Of a stretch of 64,000 bases of DNA, positions 7,475 to 15,509 are shown in pieces (position 1 is the first letter of the stretch; every line of letters begins with the position of its first letter). A program made the position numbers and the translations under genes. The notes beneath the pieces are model-generated. The model was not told the DNA's origin and did no database searches. It worked only from the letters and a program-made list of their open reading frames with translations. The stretch comes from Microbulbifer litoralis (GTDB taxonomy: Bacteria; Pseudomonadota; Gammaproteobacteria; Pseudomonadales; Cellvibrionaceae): contig NZ_JALKCV010000003.1 in the NCBI RefSeq assembly GCF_023634065.1, positions 310,001 through 374,000 on the forward strand. Reading direction: 5' to 3'.

Positions 7475-7638
7475 CTAGTGTGCTGTACGGGAAGTTCGCA
7501 AACAGTTCGCTGCGCCAAAGCGCCCAGCTCTGCGTTGAGAAAGCTTGAAATAGCCCTGCTATTCCAGCGCTTTCTCGCCTTGATCTGAGCGCTTTGACTG
7601 TGCTCCTTTGTTGGCGAACTTCCCCCACAGCACACTAG
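7475..7638. mobile_element. MITE-like non-autonomous element with CTAG flanks
   Basis: The terminal inverted repeats start TGTGCTGT at 7479 and end ACAGCACA at 7634. They match at about 19 of the first 21 positions, including GGGAAGTTCGC. The whole 156-bp interior is an imperfect palindrome: GAAAGC, AATAGC and CAAAGCGC blocks recur in inverted order, so the transcript would fold into one long hairpin. CTAG flanks both ends (7475-7478 and 7635-7638), as a 4-bp target duplication would. It has no coding capacity. It lies between two divergent genes and may have displaced or supplied promoter elements. Confidence 0.75.
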
Positions 7639-7666
7639 CAAACAGGCTTCGCCATCAGAGTCAGCA

Positions 7667-8671
7667 ATGGACCCGATCGACGCCGACAGGCCGGCCCTGG
7701 AGGAAAAGACCCGCTTCCTGCTCTCCGTGGACAGCTACCCGGAGGGCACGGGATCCGTGCGGCTGGTGGAAACCCATATGGCGCGGGTCTTCCTGACCGA
7801 CCGCCACGCCTACAAGATGAAGAAGCCGGTACGCACCCGCTACCTGGATTTCAGCAGCCTGGACAAGCGCTACGGCGTCTGCCGCCAGGAGCTGCGCCTG
7901 AACCGGCGATTGACCGACAATGTCTACCTGGACGTGGTGCCGCTGCGGCTGGTCGGCGGCGACCGATTGTCGCTCGGCGGCGCGGGCACGCCGGTGGAGT
8001 GGCTGGTCAAGATGCGCCGCCTGGCCCGGGAAGACTGTATGGTGGCGCGGATTGACGCCCTGGCGACGGCCGACCTGGTGCCGCTGCTGGAACGGCTCTG
8101 TGCCTTCTACCGCCGGGCGCCGGTGATTCCGCTGACCGCGGAACAGTATCTGCTGCGACTGCGCCGGCACAGCGGACAGTTTCGCGACGACCTGCTGCTG
8201 CCGCAGCTGGCGCAGGACCGCGGCGAGATCCGCGAGCTGGCGGCATCGCTGCTCGACTACACCCACCGCAGCGGCACACTGCTGGGCGAGCGGGCGGAAT
8301 CCGGCCTGATCGTCGAGGGCCACGGCGACCTGCGCCCGGAACACTGCTTCCTGTGTGCGCCGCCACAGGTGATCGACTGCCTGGAGTTCAGCCGCGACCT
8401 GCGCTGCCTGGATCCGCTGGACGAGCTGAGTTATCTGGCACTGGAATGTGAACTGCTGGGCCGGGGGGATCTGGCGGCTGCGGTAGTGAGCAGTTACTGC
8501 GGCGCAGAATCGCCGGCGGATTCACTCTCGCCCTTCTACAAAGCCTATCGCGCCTTCCTGCGCGCGCGGCTGGCGGCGGCGCACCTGCTGGACGAGGATG
8601 TGGACGAACCGGACAAGTGGCTGCGCAAGACGAGGGCCTATCTCGACGCGGCGCAGCGGCACTGCCCCTGA
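7667..8671 (+). CDS. Phosphotransferase-like protein (COG2187 type)
   Basis: A 334-aa protein with an aminoglycoside-phosphotransferase-like kinase fold. The N-lobe lysine is probably in the YKMKKPVRTRYLDFS region (49-63). The catalytic-loop motif is H219-GDLRPEH (Brenner-type), followed by IDCLEFS (236-242) as the metal-binding aspartate segment. In many bacteria this domain is fused to a C-terminal P-loop kinase, which is absent here. The substrate is unknown. It is divergent from the phosphoribosyltransferase operon, separated by the palindrome. Mycobacterial Rv2004c, a DosR-regulon protein, carries the same domain, which supports a shared stress role with the divergent operon. The start is ATG at 7667 with a weak ribosome site. 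Confidence 0.8.
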   Translation: MDPIDADRPALEEKTRFLLSVDSYPEGTGSVRLVETHMARVFLTDRHAYKMKKPVRTRYLDFSSLDKRYGVCRQELRLNRRLTDNVYLDVVPLRLVGGDRLSLGGAGTPVEWLVKMRRLAREDCMVARIDALATADLVPLLERLCAFYRRAPVIPLTAEQYLLRLRRHSGQFRDDLLLPQLAQDRGEIRELAASLLDYTHRSGTLLGERAESGLIVEGHGDLRPEHCFLCAPPQVIDCLEFSRDLRCLDPLDELSYLALECELLGRGDLAAAVVSSYCGAESPADSLSPFYKAYRAFLRARLAAAHLLDEDVDEPDKWLRKTRAYLDAAQRHCP

Positions 8672-8685
8672 CGCCAGAGACAGAC

Positions 8686-8766
8686 AAAAAAAAGCCCCGG
8701 ACTTGGGGGGTTCCGGGGCAAACATCTGACTTCCTTGGGGGATGATGACGCATTCCAACGATCTTG
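8686..8766 (-). ncRNA. Candidate small RNA, unit B (ErsA/Spot 42 position)
   Basis: From about 8766 the minus strand reads AGCAAGATCGTTGGAA, identical to unit A at 15 of 16 bases. A CAUC/GAUG-closed segment showing AUCCCCCAAGGAAG follows. Next is the terminator: stem GCCCCGGA/UCCGGGGC (8719-8712 with 8701-8694), loop ACCCCCCAAG, and eight U (8693-8686). A sigma-E-type promoter lies just upstream at 8772-8799. It lies downstream of polA on the same strand, exactly where Pseudomonas ErsA (AlgU-dependent, with a UCCCC seed) and enterobacterial Spot 42 are found. No ORF with a ribosome site is present. The stop of the convergent phosphotransferase-like gene is 15 bp away, so the terminator may act on both strands. 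Confidence 0.72.
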
Positions 8767-8771
8767 CTTAG

Positions 8772-8799
8772 TTAGAGGCACGGCTGGCGTGACGGTTCC
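8772..8799 (-). promoter_or_regulatory. Sigma-E/AlgU-type promoter of unit B
   Basis: GGAAC (8799-8795) and TCTAA (8776-8772) on the minus strand are separated by 18 bp, the same geometry as the promoter at 3275-3302. The predicted start is about 6-8 bp downstream, near 8766, at the beginning of the AGCAAGATCG segment. Confidence 0.62.
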
Positions 8800-8885
8800 C
8801 CCAAAAACGTTAAAAAGTGTTAAAAAATTGATCAGGGTCGCGAGATTGTCGCCCGATTCATTCACAAGTGGTGCGAGACGTAAAT

Positions 8886-9101
8886 TCAGCCGTCATCGGG
8901 ACAGACCGCACAACCCCGGCGAGCGCGCCAGGCCAGCGCGACCAGGTAGACAGAGGCGGTGAGCAGCGCCCACAGCAGGCCGTGACTGAATGCCTGTTCC
9001 GGCGGCCGGCCGCGCAGCAGCTGGCCGCCGGTAATGAAAACCAGGGCCAGCAAATAGGCCTGCGCAAAACGGCGCAGCCAGAATCCGTTCTTTACTCCCA
9101 T
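8886..9101 (-). CDS. Small inner-membrane protein of unknown function
   Basis: A 71-aa protein with two predicted membrane helices (about residues 12-28 and 39-57) joined by a short charged loop (RGRPPEQAFSH). The C-terminal tail RARRGCAVCPDDG contains a CxxC that could bind metal or form a disulfide. The ATG at 9101 has a strong GGAGG four bases upstream, which argues that it is real. It sits between polA (same strand, 50 bp upstream) and small-RNA unit B. I do not recognise the family. Confidence 0.7.
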   Translation of the reverse strand: MGVKNGFWLRRFAQAYLLALVFITGGQLLRGRPPEQAFSHGLLWALLTASVYLVALAWRARRGCAVCPDDG

Positions 9102-9151
9102 ATAACCTCCATACCCTGTGCTCCCATTAAACCCCGTCAAACACCGTCGGA

Positions 9152-11878
9152 TCAGTGGGCCTCGTCCCAATTGGCGCCCTGCCCCACATCGACGATCAGC
9201 GGCACCGCCAGCTCCGCCGCGCCCTGCATCAGGCCGGTGATCCCCTGGACGACGGTCTGCACCTCTTTCTCCGGCACCTCCAGCACCAGTTCGTCGTGCA
9301 CCTGCATGATCAGTTTGGTCGCCAGCTTCTGCTCGGCCAGCCAGGCATCCACCTCGATCATGGCGCGTTTGATGATATCCGCGGCGCTGCCCTGCATGGG
9401 CGCGTTGATGGCAGTGCGCTCGGCGGCCTGGCGCTGCATGCCGTTGCGCGAGTTGATCTCCGGCAGGTACAGGCGGCGGCCGAACAGGGTTTCGACGTAG
9501 CCCTGCTCCGACGCCTGTTTGCGGGTGTTGTCCATATAGGCGCGCACGCCCGGGTAGCGCTCGAAGTACAGGTCCACGTATTTCTGCGCGTCGGCGCGGG
9601 GAATGCCCAGCTGTTTGGCCAGGCCGAAGGCGGACATACCGTAGATCAGGCCGAAGTTGATCGCCTTGGCGCGGCGGCGCTGTTCGTCGCTGACATCGTC
9701 CGGCTTCTCGCCGAATACCTCGGCGGCGGTGGCCCTGTGGATATCCTCGCCGTTGGCGAAGGCGTCCACCAGCCCCCGGTCACCGGACAGGTGCGCCATG
9801 ATGCGCAATTCAATCTGTGAATAGTCCGCGGCGATGATCACGCTGCCCTCCGGCGCTACGAAGGCCTGGCGGATGCGGCGGCCCTCTTCACTGCGGATGG
9901 GGATGTTCTGCAGGTTGGGGTCGCTGGACGACAGCCTGCCGGTGGCGGCCACCGCCTGGTGGTAGGAGGTGTGCACACGGCCGCTTTTGGGGTCGATCAT
10001 CTGCGGCAGCTTGTCGGTATAGGTGTTCTTGAGCTTGGCCAGGCCGCGGTACTGCATGATCAGCGCCGGCAGCTCGTGGCTGAGCGCCAGTTCCTGCAAC
10101 ACCGGTTCGGCGGTGGAGGGGGCGCCCTTGGGGGTTTTCTTGATCACCGGGATGCCGAGCTTTTCGAACAGGATGGCGCCCAGCTGCTTGGTGGAGCCGA
10201 GATTGAATTCCTCGCCGGCCTCGTCGAACGCCTTCTGCTCCACCTCGCGCATTTTCTGTTCCAGTTCACCGCTCTGCCCGGCCAGCATCTGCGCGTCCAG
10301 GTAGGTACCGTTGCGCTCCATATGGATCAGCACCGGCAGCAGTGGCATCTCGATTTCGTCCAGAACCTTTTCCAGCGGCGGAACCTGTTCCAGGCGCGCG
10401 GACAATTCGCGATGCAGGCGCAGGGTGATATCCGCATCCTCGGCGGCGTAGGGACCCGCCTTGTCCAGCTCGATCTGGTTGAAGGTCAGCTGCTTGGCGC
10501 CCTTGCCGGCAATATCCTCGAAGTGCACGGTTTTCTCGTTCAGGTACTTGAGCGCCAGGCTGTCCATATCGTGGCGGCTGGCGGTGCTGTCGAGGGCATA
10601 GGATTCCAGCATGGTATCGCGTTCGATACCGCGCAGTTCGATATCGTAGTTCGCCAGGATATGGCTGTCGTACTTCAGGTTCTGGCCGACCTTCTTCTGC
10701 TGCGGGTCTTCCAGGATCGGCTTCAGTTTGGCCAGCACCTGGTCGAACGGCAGCTGTTCCGGCGCGCCCATATAGTCGTGCGCCAGCGGCACATAGGCGG
10801 CCTTGTAGGGCTCCACGGCGAAGGACAGGCCCACCAGTTTCGCCTGCATATAGTTGAGGCTGGTGGTCTCGGTATCGAAGGCGAAGATGTCTGAATCCTT
10901 CAGTTTCTGCAGCCAGGCGTCGAACCCGGCCATGTCGGTGACGATGACGTATTCGCGCTCGACCGCCTCGGCCATGGCCTCTTCGGCGTCCTCACCGGAC
11001 AGCTCCTCCAGCCAGCCGCGGAATTCCAGCTCGCCGAACAGCGCGATCAGCTTGTCCTTGTGCGGCTCGGCGTTGTGGAGATCCTGTGGATGAATCGACA
11101 TATCCACATCGGTCTTGATGGTGGCCAGCTTGTAGGAGAGTTCCGCCGCCTCGCGGTGCTCGGCCATCTTCTTGCCCAGGGTCTTGGCACCGCGGAAGCC
11201 CAGCGGTGCAATGGCATCCAGGTCCGCGTAGATGGCTTGCAACCCGCCCAGGTTTTGCAGCAGCGACAGCGCGGTCTTCTGGCCCACGCCGGGCACGCCG
11301 GGGATGTTGTCGGACTTGTCGCCCATCAGCGCCAGGAAGTCGATGATCAGTTCCGGGCCCACGCCGAATTTCTCTTCCACGCCCGCACTGTCCATCTCGG
11401 TATTGGACATGGTGTTGACCAGGGTAATGCCCGGGCGCACCAGCTGGGCCATGTCCTTGTCGCCGGTGGAGATGATCACTTCCACACCCTTCCTCTGCGC
11501 CTCCAAGGCCAGCGTACCGATGACGTCGTCCGCCTCCACGCCTTCGATCACCAACCGCGGCAGGCCCATGGCGTCGATCACATCGTGAATCGGCTGTATC
11601 TGCTCGCGCAGGTCGTCCGGCATCGGCGGGCGGTGGGATTTGTAGTCGGCGAACAGCTCGTCGCGGAAGGTCTTGCCCTTGGCATCGAAGACCACTGCCA
11701 CGGTGCTGTCCGGATGCTCCTTCAGGTGCCGGCGCAACATGCTGATCACGCCACGCACCGCGCCGGTGGGCTTGCCACTGCTGGTGGCCAGCGGCGGCAG
11801 GGCGTGGAAAGCGCGGTACAGGTAGGAGGAGCCGTCCACCAGGATCAGCGGTGCGGCATTGGACTTCTGCTTGCTCAT
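9152..11878 (-). CDS. polA: DNA polymerase I
   Basis: A 908-aa DNA polymerase I for lagging-strand maturation and excision repair. It contains an N-terminal 5'-3' nuclease domain (residues about 10-290, acidic motifs VEADDVI and TGDKDMAQL, helix-hairpin-helix near 190-210). A proofreading domain follows, with D335-T-E337 (FDTETTSL), NLKYDSHIL and [12 protein letters not shown], so all DEDDy exonuclease motifs are intact. The polymerase domain has DYSQIELR, the O-helix region [13 protein letters not shown] and VHDEL. The frame is open to 11992, but the ATG at 11878 gives the family start [24 protein letters not shown]. The linker around 300 is acidic. Orthologues elsewhere neighbour engB and a small RNA. 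Here the gene is followed by a small membrane protein and unit B. Confidence 0.97.
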   Translation of the reverse strand: MSKQKSNAAPLILVDGSSYLYRAFHALPPLATSSGKPTGAVRGVISMLRRHLKEHPDSTVAVVFDAKGKTFRDELFADYKSHRPPMPDDLREQIQPIHDVIDAMGLPRLVIEGVEADDVIGTLALEAQRKGVEVIISTGDKDMAQLVRPGITLVNTMSNTEMDSAGVEEKFGVGPELIIDFLALMGDKSDNIPGVPGVGQKTALSLLQNLGGLQAIYADLDAIAPLGFRGAKTLGKKMAEHREAAELSYKLATIKTDVDMSIHPQDLHNAEPHKDKLIALFGELEFRGWLEELSGEDAEEAMAEAVEREYVIVTDMAGFDAWLQKLKDSDIFAFDTETTSLNYMQAKLVGLSFAVEPYKAAYVPLAHDYMGAPEQLPFDQVLAKLKPILEDPQQKKVGQNLKYDSHILANYDIELRGIERDTMLESYALDSTASRHDMDSLALKYLNEKTVHFEDIAGKGAKQLTFNQIELDKAGPYAAEDADITLRLHRELSARLEQVPPLEKVLDEIEMPLLPVLIHMERNGTYLDAQMLAGQSGELEQKMREVEQKAFDEAGEEFNLGSTKQLGAILFEKLGIPVIKKTPKGAPSTAEPVLQELALSHELPALIMQYRGLAKLKNTYTDKLPQMIDPKSGRVHTSYHQAVAATGRLSSSDPNLQNIPIRSEEGRRIRQAFVAPEGSVIIAADYSQIELRIMAHLSGDRGLVDAFANGEDIHRATAAEVFGEKPDDVSDEQRRRAKAINFGLIYGMSAFGLAKQLGIPRADAQKYVDLYFERYPGVRAYMDNTRKQASEQGYVETLFGRRLYLPEINSRNGMQRQAAERTAINAPMQGSAADIIKRAMIEVDAWLAEQKLATKLIMQVHDELVLEVPEKEVQTVVQGITGLMQGAAELAVPLIVDVGQGANWDEAH

Positions 11879-12142
11879 AAACTCTCGGGTCCGGGTATTC
11901 GATTGGTTGGCGCGGCGATCGGCGGCGGCCAGTAAAACAGTGCCATAGCATAACCGCCCTTGCCGCTTTTTTCCTTCGCCCCCGCCATTCACCGTCCTTT
12001 TCGGAGCGATTGGCGCAGTGCGTCCGGGTTCCGCATTTCCCCGTCTAGCCTTAACGGTAAAGGCGACGGCTTTTCAGCGAGCTGCGCACAATCTCCGCGG
12101 TAATCGCGGCCCCGTACCCTGCAATGATCGAGGGAATTGACG

Positions 12143-12421
12143 ATGAAGGTTTTTCTCTGCGCGAGCGCGCTGGTGGCGGCGGTGATTGCCACGCCCATCC
12201 CGGCCGCTTCCATCGGCGAGCATCAACTGCCGGCGCCGGACGTGCAACTGGACGAGATAAAATTCGAGAAGACCGGTTTCAGGGCGGCGGAGTTCTCCGG
12301 GAAAAACCACACGGACTCGATTCTGGAAAAGCAGATGCGCCACCTGCAGAGACTGCGCGAACAGGCCGAGCGGGACGCGGCGAGGATCGAAAAGCTGAAG
12401 CGCTTGCAGAGAGATTCCTGA
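12143..12421 (+). CDS. Small secreted protein of unknown function
   Basis: A 92-aa protein with a clear Sec signal peptide (MKVFLCASALVAAVIATPIPAAS, about 23 residues, probably cleaved after an Ala). The mature part is a short polar segment followed by a charged, probably coiled-coil helix rich in Glu, Arg, Lys and Gln over the last 35 residues. I do not recognise it. The ATG at 12143 has GAGGGA seven bases upstream, which favours it over the TTG at 12137. It is divergent from polA and convergent with znuA. Confidence 0.65.
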   Translation: MKVFLCASALVAAVIATPIPAASIGEHQLPAPDVQLDEIKFEKTGFRAAEFSGKNHTDSILEKQMRHLQRLREQAERDAARIEKLKRLQRDS

Positions 12422-12437
12422 CTGTCGCGCAGCGGCG

Positions 12438-13316
12438 TCAGTCCGTCGCCTGCGGTACTTCGTCCAGGCAGCGGCGCGCATCGGCCAGCAGGCGGGCCAG
12501 CAGGTCCCGGTAGTCGGCGTTCTGCGGCAGTTCCGAGGCCAGCGGATCCAGCGGCACATAGCGCAGGCCGAGGTTTTCGGCCGTGCGCCGGTCGCGGTCG
12601 TTCGCCGGCACCTCGCCAAACAGGCAGCCATCGCCGGCGCCCCGCAATTCAAGCAATGTCCGGGCTCCGCGCTGGCTGCGGCTGCTGTCGCTGAGGGGGC
12701 GGGTTTCGACCCCCGCCGGGCCGAAGAAATGGCCATAGGCGTCGTGGGTGACGGCGATCGGCACATCCCGGTAGGCCCACAGCGCCCGGTTCTGTACCTT
12801 CTGTAAATTGGCCATGCCGCGGGAAAAATCCCGAGCCCGCCGGCGGTAGACCTGCGCCCGCTGCGGCTCCAGCTCCGCCAGCCGCGTGGCGATATGGGCC
12901 GCCATCACCGCCGCGTTGCGCGGTCGCAGCCACAGGTGCGGGTCGTCCGCCGAGGCGCCGCCGTATTCATAGCCCCCCGCGGGGAGCAGCTGTAACTGCC
13001 GCTCCTCCGGCAACAGCGCCATCTGTTTTGCCAGCACACCCTCCATCTGCGGGCCCAGCCAGATCGCCAGGTGGGCCCGCTCCAATGCCGCGCGGTCGGC
13101 GACCGTGGGCGCATAGTGGTGCGGATCGCCATTCTGGACCAGCACCCGCAGCGGCGTCTCCGGGCCGGCAATCTCCCGCGCGATCATCGCCACCGGGCGC
13201 ACGCTGACCACCAGCTCATCGGACCTTTCCGGGGCGGCGCGCCCGCAGGCGGCGAGCACGGCGGCAAAGAGCAACAGCGCGGACAGAAGAGGGAGGGGAT
13301 ACTGCGGGCGTTTCAT
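12438..13316 (-). CDS. znuA: Zinc ABC transporter substrate-binding lipoprotein
   Basis: A 292-aa cluster-A1 metal-binding protein that hands zinc to ZnuBC. A lipoprotein signal (LLFAAVLAAC, Cys24) suggests anchoring, unusual for a gammaproteobacterial ZnuA, which is normally free in the periplasm. Zinc ligands are probably the His in DPHHYAP, the His in DPHLWL and the His in VTHDAYGHFF. The long His-rich loop seen in E. coli ZnuA is missing. The frame is open to 13493, but the ATG at 13316 starts the leader. It is divergent from znuCB with 269 bp between them, the standard znu layout. Confidence 0.88.
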   Translation of the reverse strand: MKRPQYPLPLLSALLLFAAVLAACGRAAPERSDELVVSVRPVAMIAREIAGPETPLRVLVQNGDPHHYAPTVADRAALERAHLAIWLGPQMEGVLAKQMALLPEERQLQLLPAGGYEYGGASADDPHLWLRPRNAAVMAAHIATRLAELEPQRAQVYRRRARDFSRGMANLQKVQNRALWAYRDVPIAVTHDAYGHFFGPAGVETRPLSDSSRSQRGARTLLELRGAGDGCLFGEVPANDRDRRTAENLGLRYVPLDPLASELPQNADYRDLLARLLADARRCLDEVPQATD

Positions 13317-13585
13317 CGGGATCCAGGGCGTCTGACAATCAGCACCCGCCACCGCGGGCGGGGGGATGATATAACCACAGCGGCCGGCCCACCGCCAGCC
13401 CGATCGGCGATTGCCGACAGCGGGGGGCGCCGTCCGCAAAGAGACCGGATAGACCGGAATCCCCCATTTTGCAGGCGGAAACGATATAATCACACCCTGT
13501 CGCGGCCCGCCAGTCCAGAGATGGATTCGCGGGCTTTACATTCTTTGCACGGAAGTGGATCCACCGCACCGGGTCCTTCCAGACA
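13317..13585. promoter_or_regulatory. Divergent znuA / znuCB control region with two GATATAA boxes
   Basis: Two similar motifs occur, TGATATAACCACA (13367-13379) and CGATATAATCACA (13482-13494). They share the GATATAAyCACA core and loosely resemble Zur half-sites; the second also contains a perfect TATAAT that could be the znuC -10 box. A full Zur palindrome is not visible. A 28-codon ORF from 13521 with no ribosome site runs across the znuC start and is probably not translated. Confidence 0.35.
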
Positions 13586-14395
13586 TTGGCGGAGCATCCC
13601 CTGAGTCATTCCGAGCCGCTTATCACCGCCGACCAGCTGGGGCTGGAGATCGCCGGCCGACAGCTGTTGCAGGACATCACCCTGGAACTGCACGCCGGGG
13701 AAATCGTCACCGTGATCGGCCCCAATGGCGCCGGCAAGACCACGCTGCTGCGCCTGCTGCTGGGGCTGACGGCGCCCACCGGTGGCCGGGTGCGCCGCCG
13801 CCCGGGCCTGCGCCTGGGCTATATGCCGCAGCGTCTGCAGATAGATCCTTCCATGCCCATGTCGGTGGCGCGTTTCGTACAGTTGGGGCAAGCGCGGGTA
13901 TCGGTGGCGGAGGCGCTGGAACGGGTCGGCGCCGGCCACCTGGCCGATGCCAGCCTGGCGGCGCTGTCCGGCGGCGAAATGCAGCGGGTACTGCTGGCGC
14001 GCGCCGCGTCGCGCAAACCCCAGTTGCTGGTGCTGGACGAACCCACCCAGGGCGTGGACCTGGGCGGCCAGGGTGAAGTCTACCGACTGATCGCGAACCT
14101 GCGCGACGAACTCGGCTGTGGCGTGCTGCTGGTCTCTCACGACCTTCACCTGGTGATGGCCGCCACCGACCAGGTAATCTGTATCAACCAACACATCTGC
14201 TGCCACGGCGCCCCGGAACAGGTCAGCCGCGATCCGGCCTACCTGGAACTGTTCGGCGACAAGGTGGCGCCCTACACCCACCAGCACAATCACGAGCACG
14301 ATCTCAGCGGCGATATCGTGCACGGCGGTACCTGCGATCACCCGCATTCCGGCAATCGCGCCCCCCACAGTCATCGGCAACAGAACCGGGAGTAG
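13586..14395 (+). CDS. znuC: Zinc ABC transporter ATP-binding protein
   Basis: A 269-aa ATPase that powers zinc import. Walker A is GPNGAGKTT (about residue 45), the signature LSGGEMQRVLLARA (about 135) and Walker B LLVLDEPTQGVD, followed by an intact switch His (LVSHDLH). The C-terminal tail is His-rich (THQHNHEHD, HPHSG, HSHRQQ), a common feature of zinc-linked proteins that may sense or buffer Zn. The only reasonable start is TTG at 13586, without a good Shine-Dalgarno, so the start is uncertain. znuB follows after 9 bp. Confidence 0.92.
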   Translation: MAEHPLSHSEPLITADQLGLEIAGRQLLQDITLELHAGEIVTVIGPNGAGKTTLLRLLLGLTAPTGGRVRRRPGLRLGYMPQRLQIDPSMPMSVARFVQLGQARVSVAEALERVGAGHLADASLAALSGGEMQRVLLARAASRKPQLLVLDEPTQGVDLGGQGEVYRLIANLRDELGCGVLLVSHDLHLVMAATDQVICINQHICCHGAPEQVSRDPAYLELFGDKVAPYTHQHNHEHDLSGDIVHGGTCDHPHSGNRAPHSHRQQNRE

Positions 14396-14404
14396 CATCC
14401 ACCA

Positions 14405-15202
14405 GTGCAATTCGGCGAACTTATACAGAGCCAGTTCCTCTGGTACGCGCTGGCCGCCGGCCTGCTGGTGGCGCTGGTCAGCGGTCCACTGGGTTGCTTC
14501 GCGGTCTGGCGGCGCATGGCCTACTTTGGCGATACCCTGGCCCACTCGGCCCTGCTCGGTGTGACCCTGGGCTTCGTCCTGCAGTTGGATGCCACCATAG
14601 CCGTCGGTGCCAGCAGCTGCCTGCTGGCCGTGGTGCTGGGCTATCTGCAGCGCCGGCAGAAATTATCAGTGGATACGTTGCTGGGAATCCTGTCGCACTC
14701 GATGCTGGCGCTGGGTATCGTCACCGTGAGCCTGTTCGGGATCAACGTGGACCTGCTATCGCTGCTGCTCGGCGACCTGCTGGCCGTGGGTCCACGCGAC
14801 CTGGCAATGATGGCCGCAGCCTCGGCGCTGATCGCCGGCCTGCTCTACTGGCTGTGGGAAAAACTGCTCGCCTTCACCCTGCACGAGGAACTGGCCGCGG
14901 TGGAGGGTGTGCCGGTGGAGGGGGTCCGCCTGGCGCTGATGCTGATGCTGGCCCTGCTGATCGCCATCGCCATGAAGGTGGTCGGCGTGCTACTGATCAC
15001 TGCGCTGTTGATTATCCCCGCTGCTTCCGCGCGCAGACTGTCGCACACACCGGAGCGCATGGCACTGCTCGCGTCCGCAATCGGCTGTACCGCAGTGATA
15101 TTGGGGCTGCTGGCTTCGATTCTCTGGGACACTCCGGCCGGGCCGTCGATCGTACTGTCGGCCGCAGTGATCTTCTCGCTGACGCAACTGCGCAGGACCT
15201 GA
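14405..15202 (+). CDS. znuB: Zinc ABC transporter permease
   Basis: A 265-aa polytopic permease of the ABC-3 family with about eight membrane helices. Typical features are RRMAYFGDTLAHSALLG near the N-terminus and MKVVGVLLITALLIIPAASARRL in the second half. The GTG start at 14405 lies 9 bp after the znuC stop. It completes the ZnuABC system. There is no obvious terminator before the TonB receptor, which lies 307 bp downstream on the same strand. Confidence 0.93.
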   Translation: MQFGELIQSQFLWYALAAGLLVALVSGPLGCFAVWRRMAYFGDTLAHSALLGVTLGFVLQLDATIAVGASSCLLAVVLGYLQRRQKLSVDTLLGILSHSMLALGIVTVSLFGINVDLLSLLLGDLLAVGPRDLAMMAAASALIAGLLYWLWEKLLAFTLHEELAAVEGVPVEGVRLALMLMLALLIAIAMKVVGVLLITALLIIPAASARRLSHTPERMALLASAIGCTAVILGLLASILWDTPAGPSIVLSAAVIFSLTQLRRT

Positions 15203-15509
15203 CCCGGCCCGGGTATTTGCGGATATCCCGTCAACCCGCTCCCCGCTGTAATATCCGGGCGAGCCCTCAACGGTACCATCTCGCCCTACCGTATCGCGCC
15301 TGTTTTCCTGTTACAGAAAATTCGATAAGCGACCCGCGGATTGGGAAATCTGCGAAGGTCCCTGCCCCCCGGTCGCGACATCCGTCACCGCTTTCAACGA
15401 ATCTTTCACAACTCATCGCAGGCCGATTGCCGTGTTTTTTGGCCGTTGCTAGTGTTGATCGCGACCAATGAATGGTCATCTATCAATAATCAAAATAAAT
15501 GGAAGATCA
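15203..15509 (+). promoter_or_regulatory. Leader region of the TonB-dependent receptor
   Basis: This 307-bp gap between znuB and the receptor becomes A/T-rich over its last 40 bp. No Fur box, Zur palindrome, riboswitch fold or ORF with a ribosome site is evident. Confidence 0.3.

Noticed and set aside
7426-7666. FNR/Anr (TTGAT-N4-ATCAA) site expected for a hypoxia operon
   Set aside because: Only unrelated half-sites such as TTGATCTGAG inside the palindrome are present, so no operator is claimed.
13317-13585. A perfect Zur operator between znuA and znuC
   Set aside because: The two GATATAA boxes lack the full dyad of the known Zur consensus, so they are listed only as possible sites.
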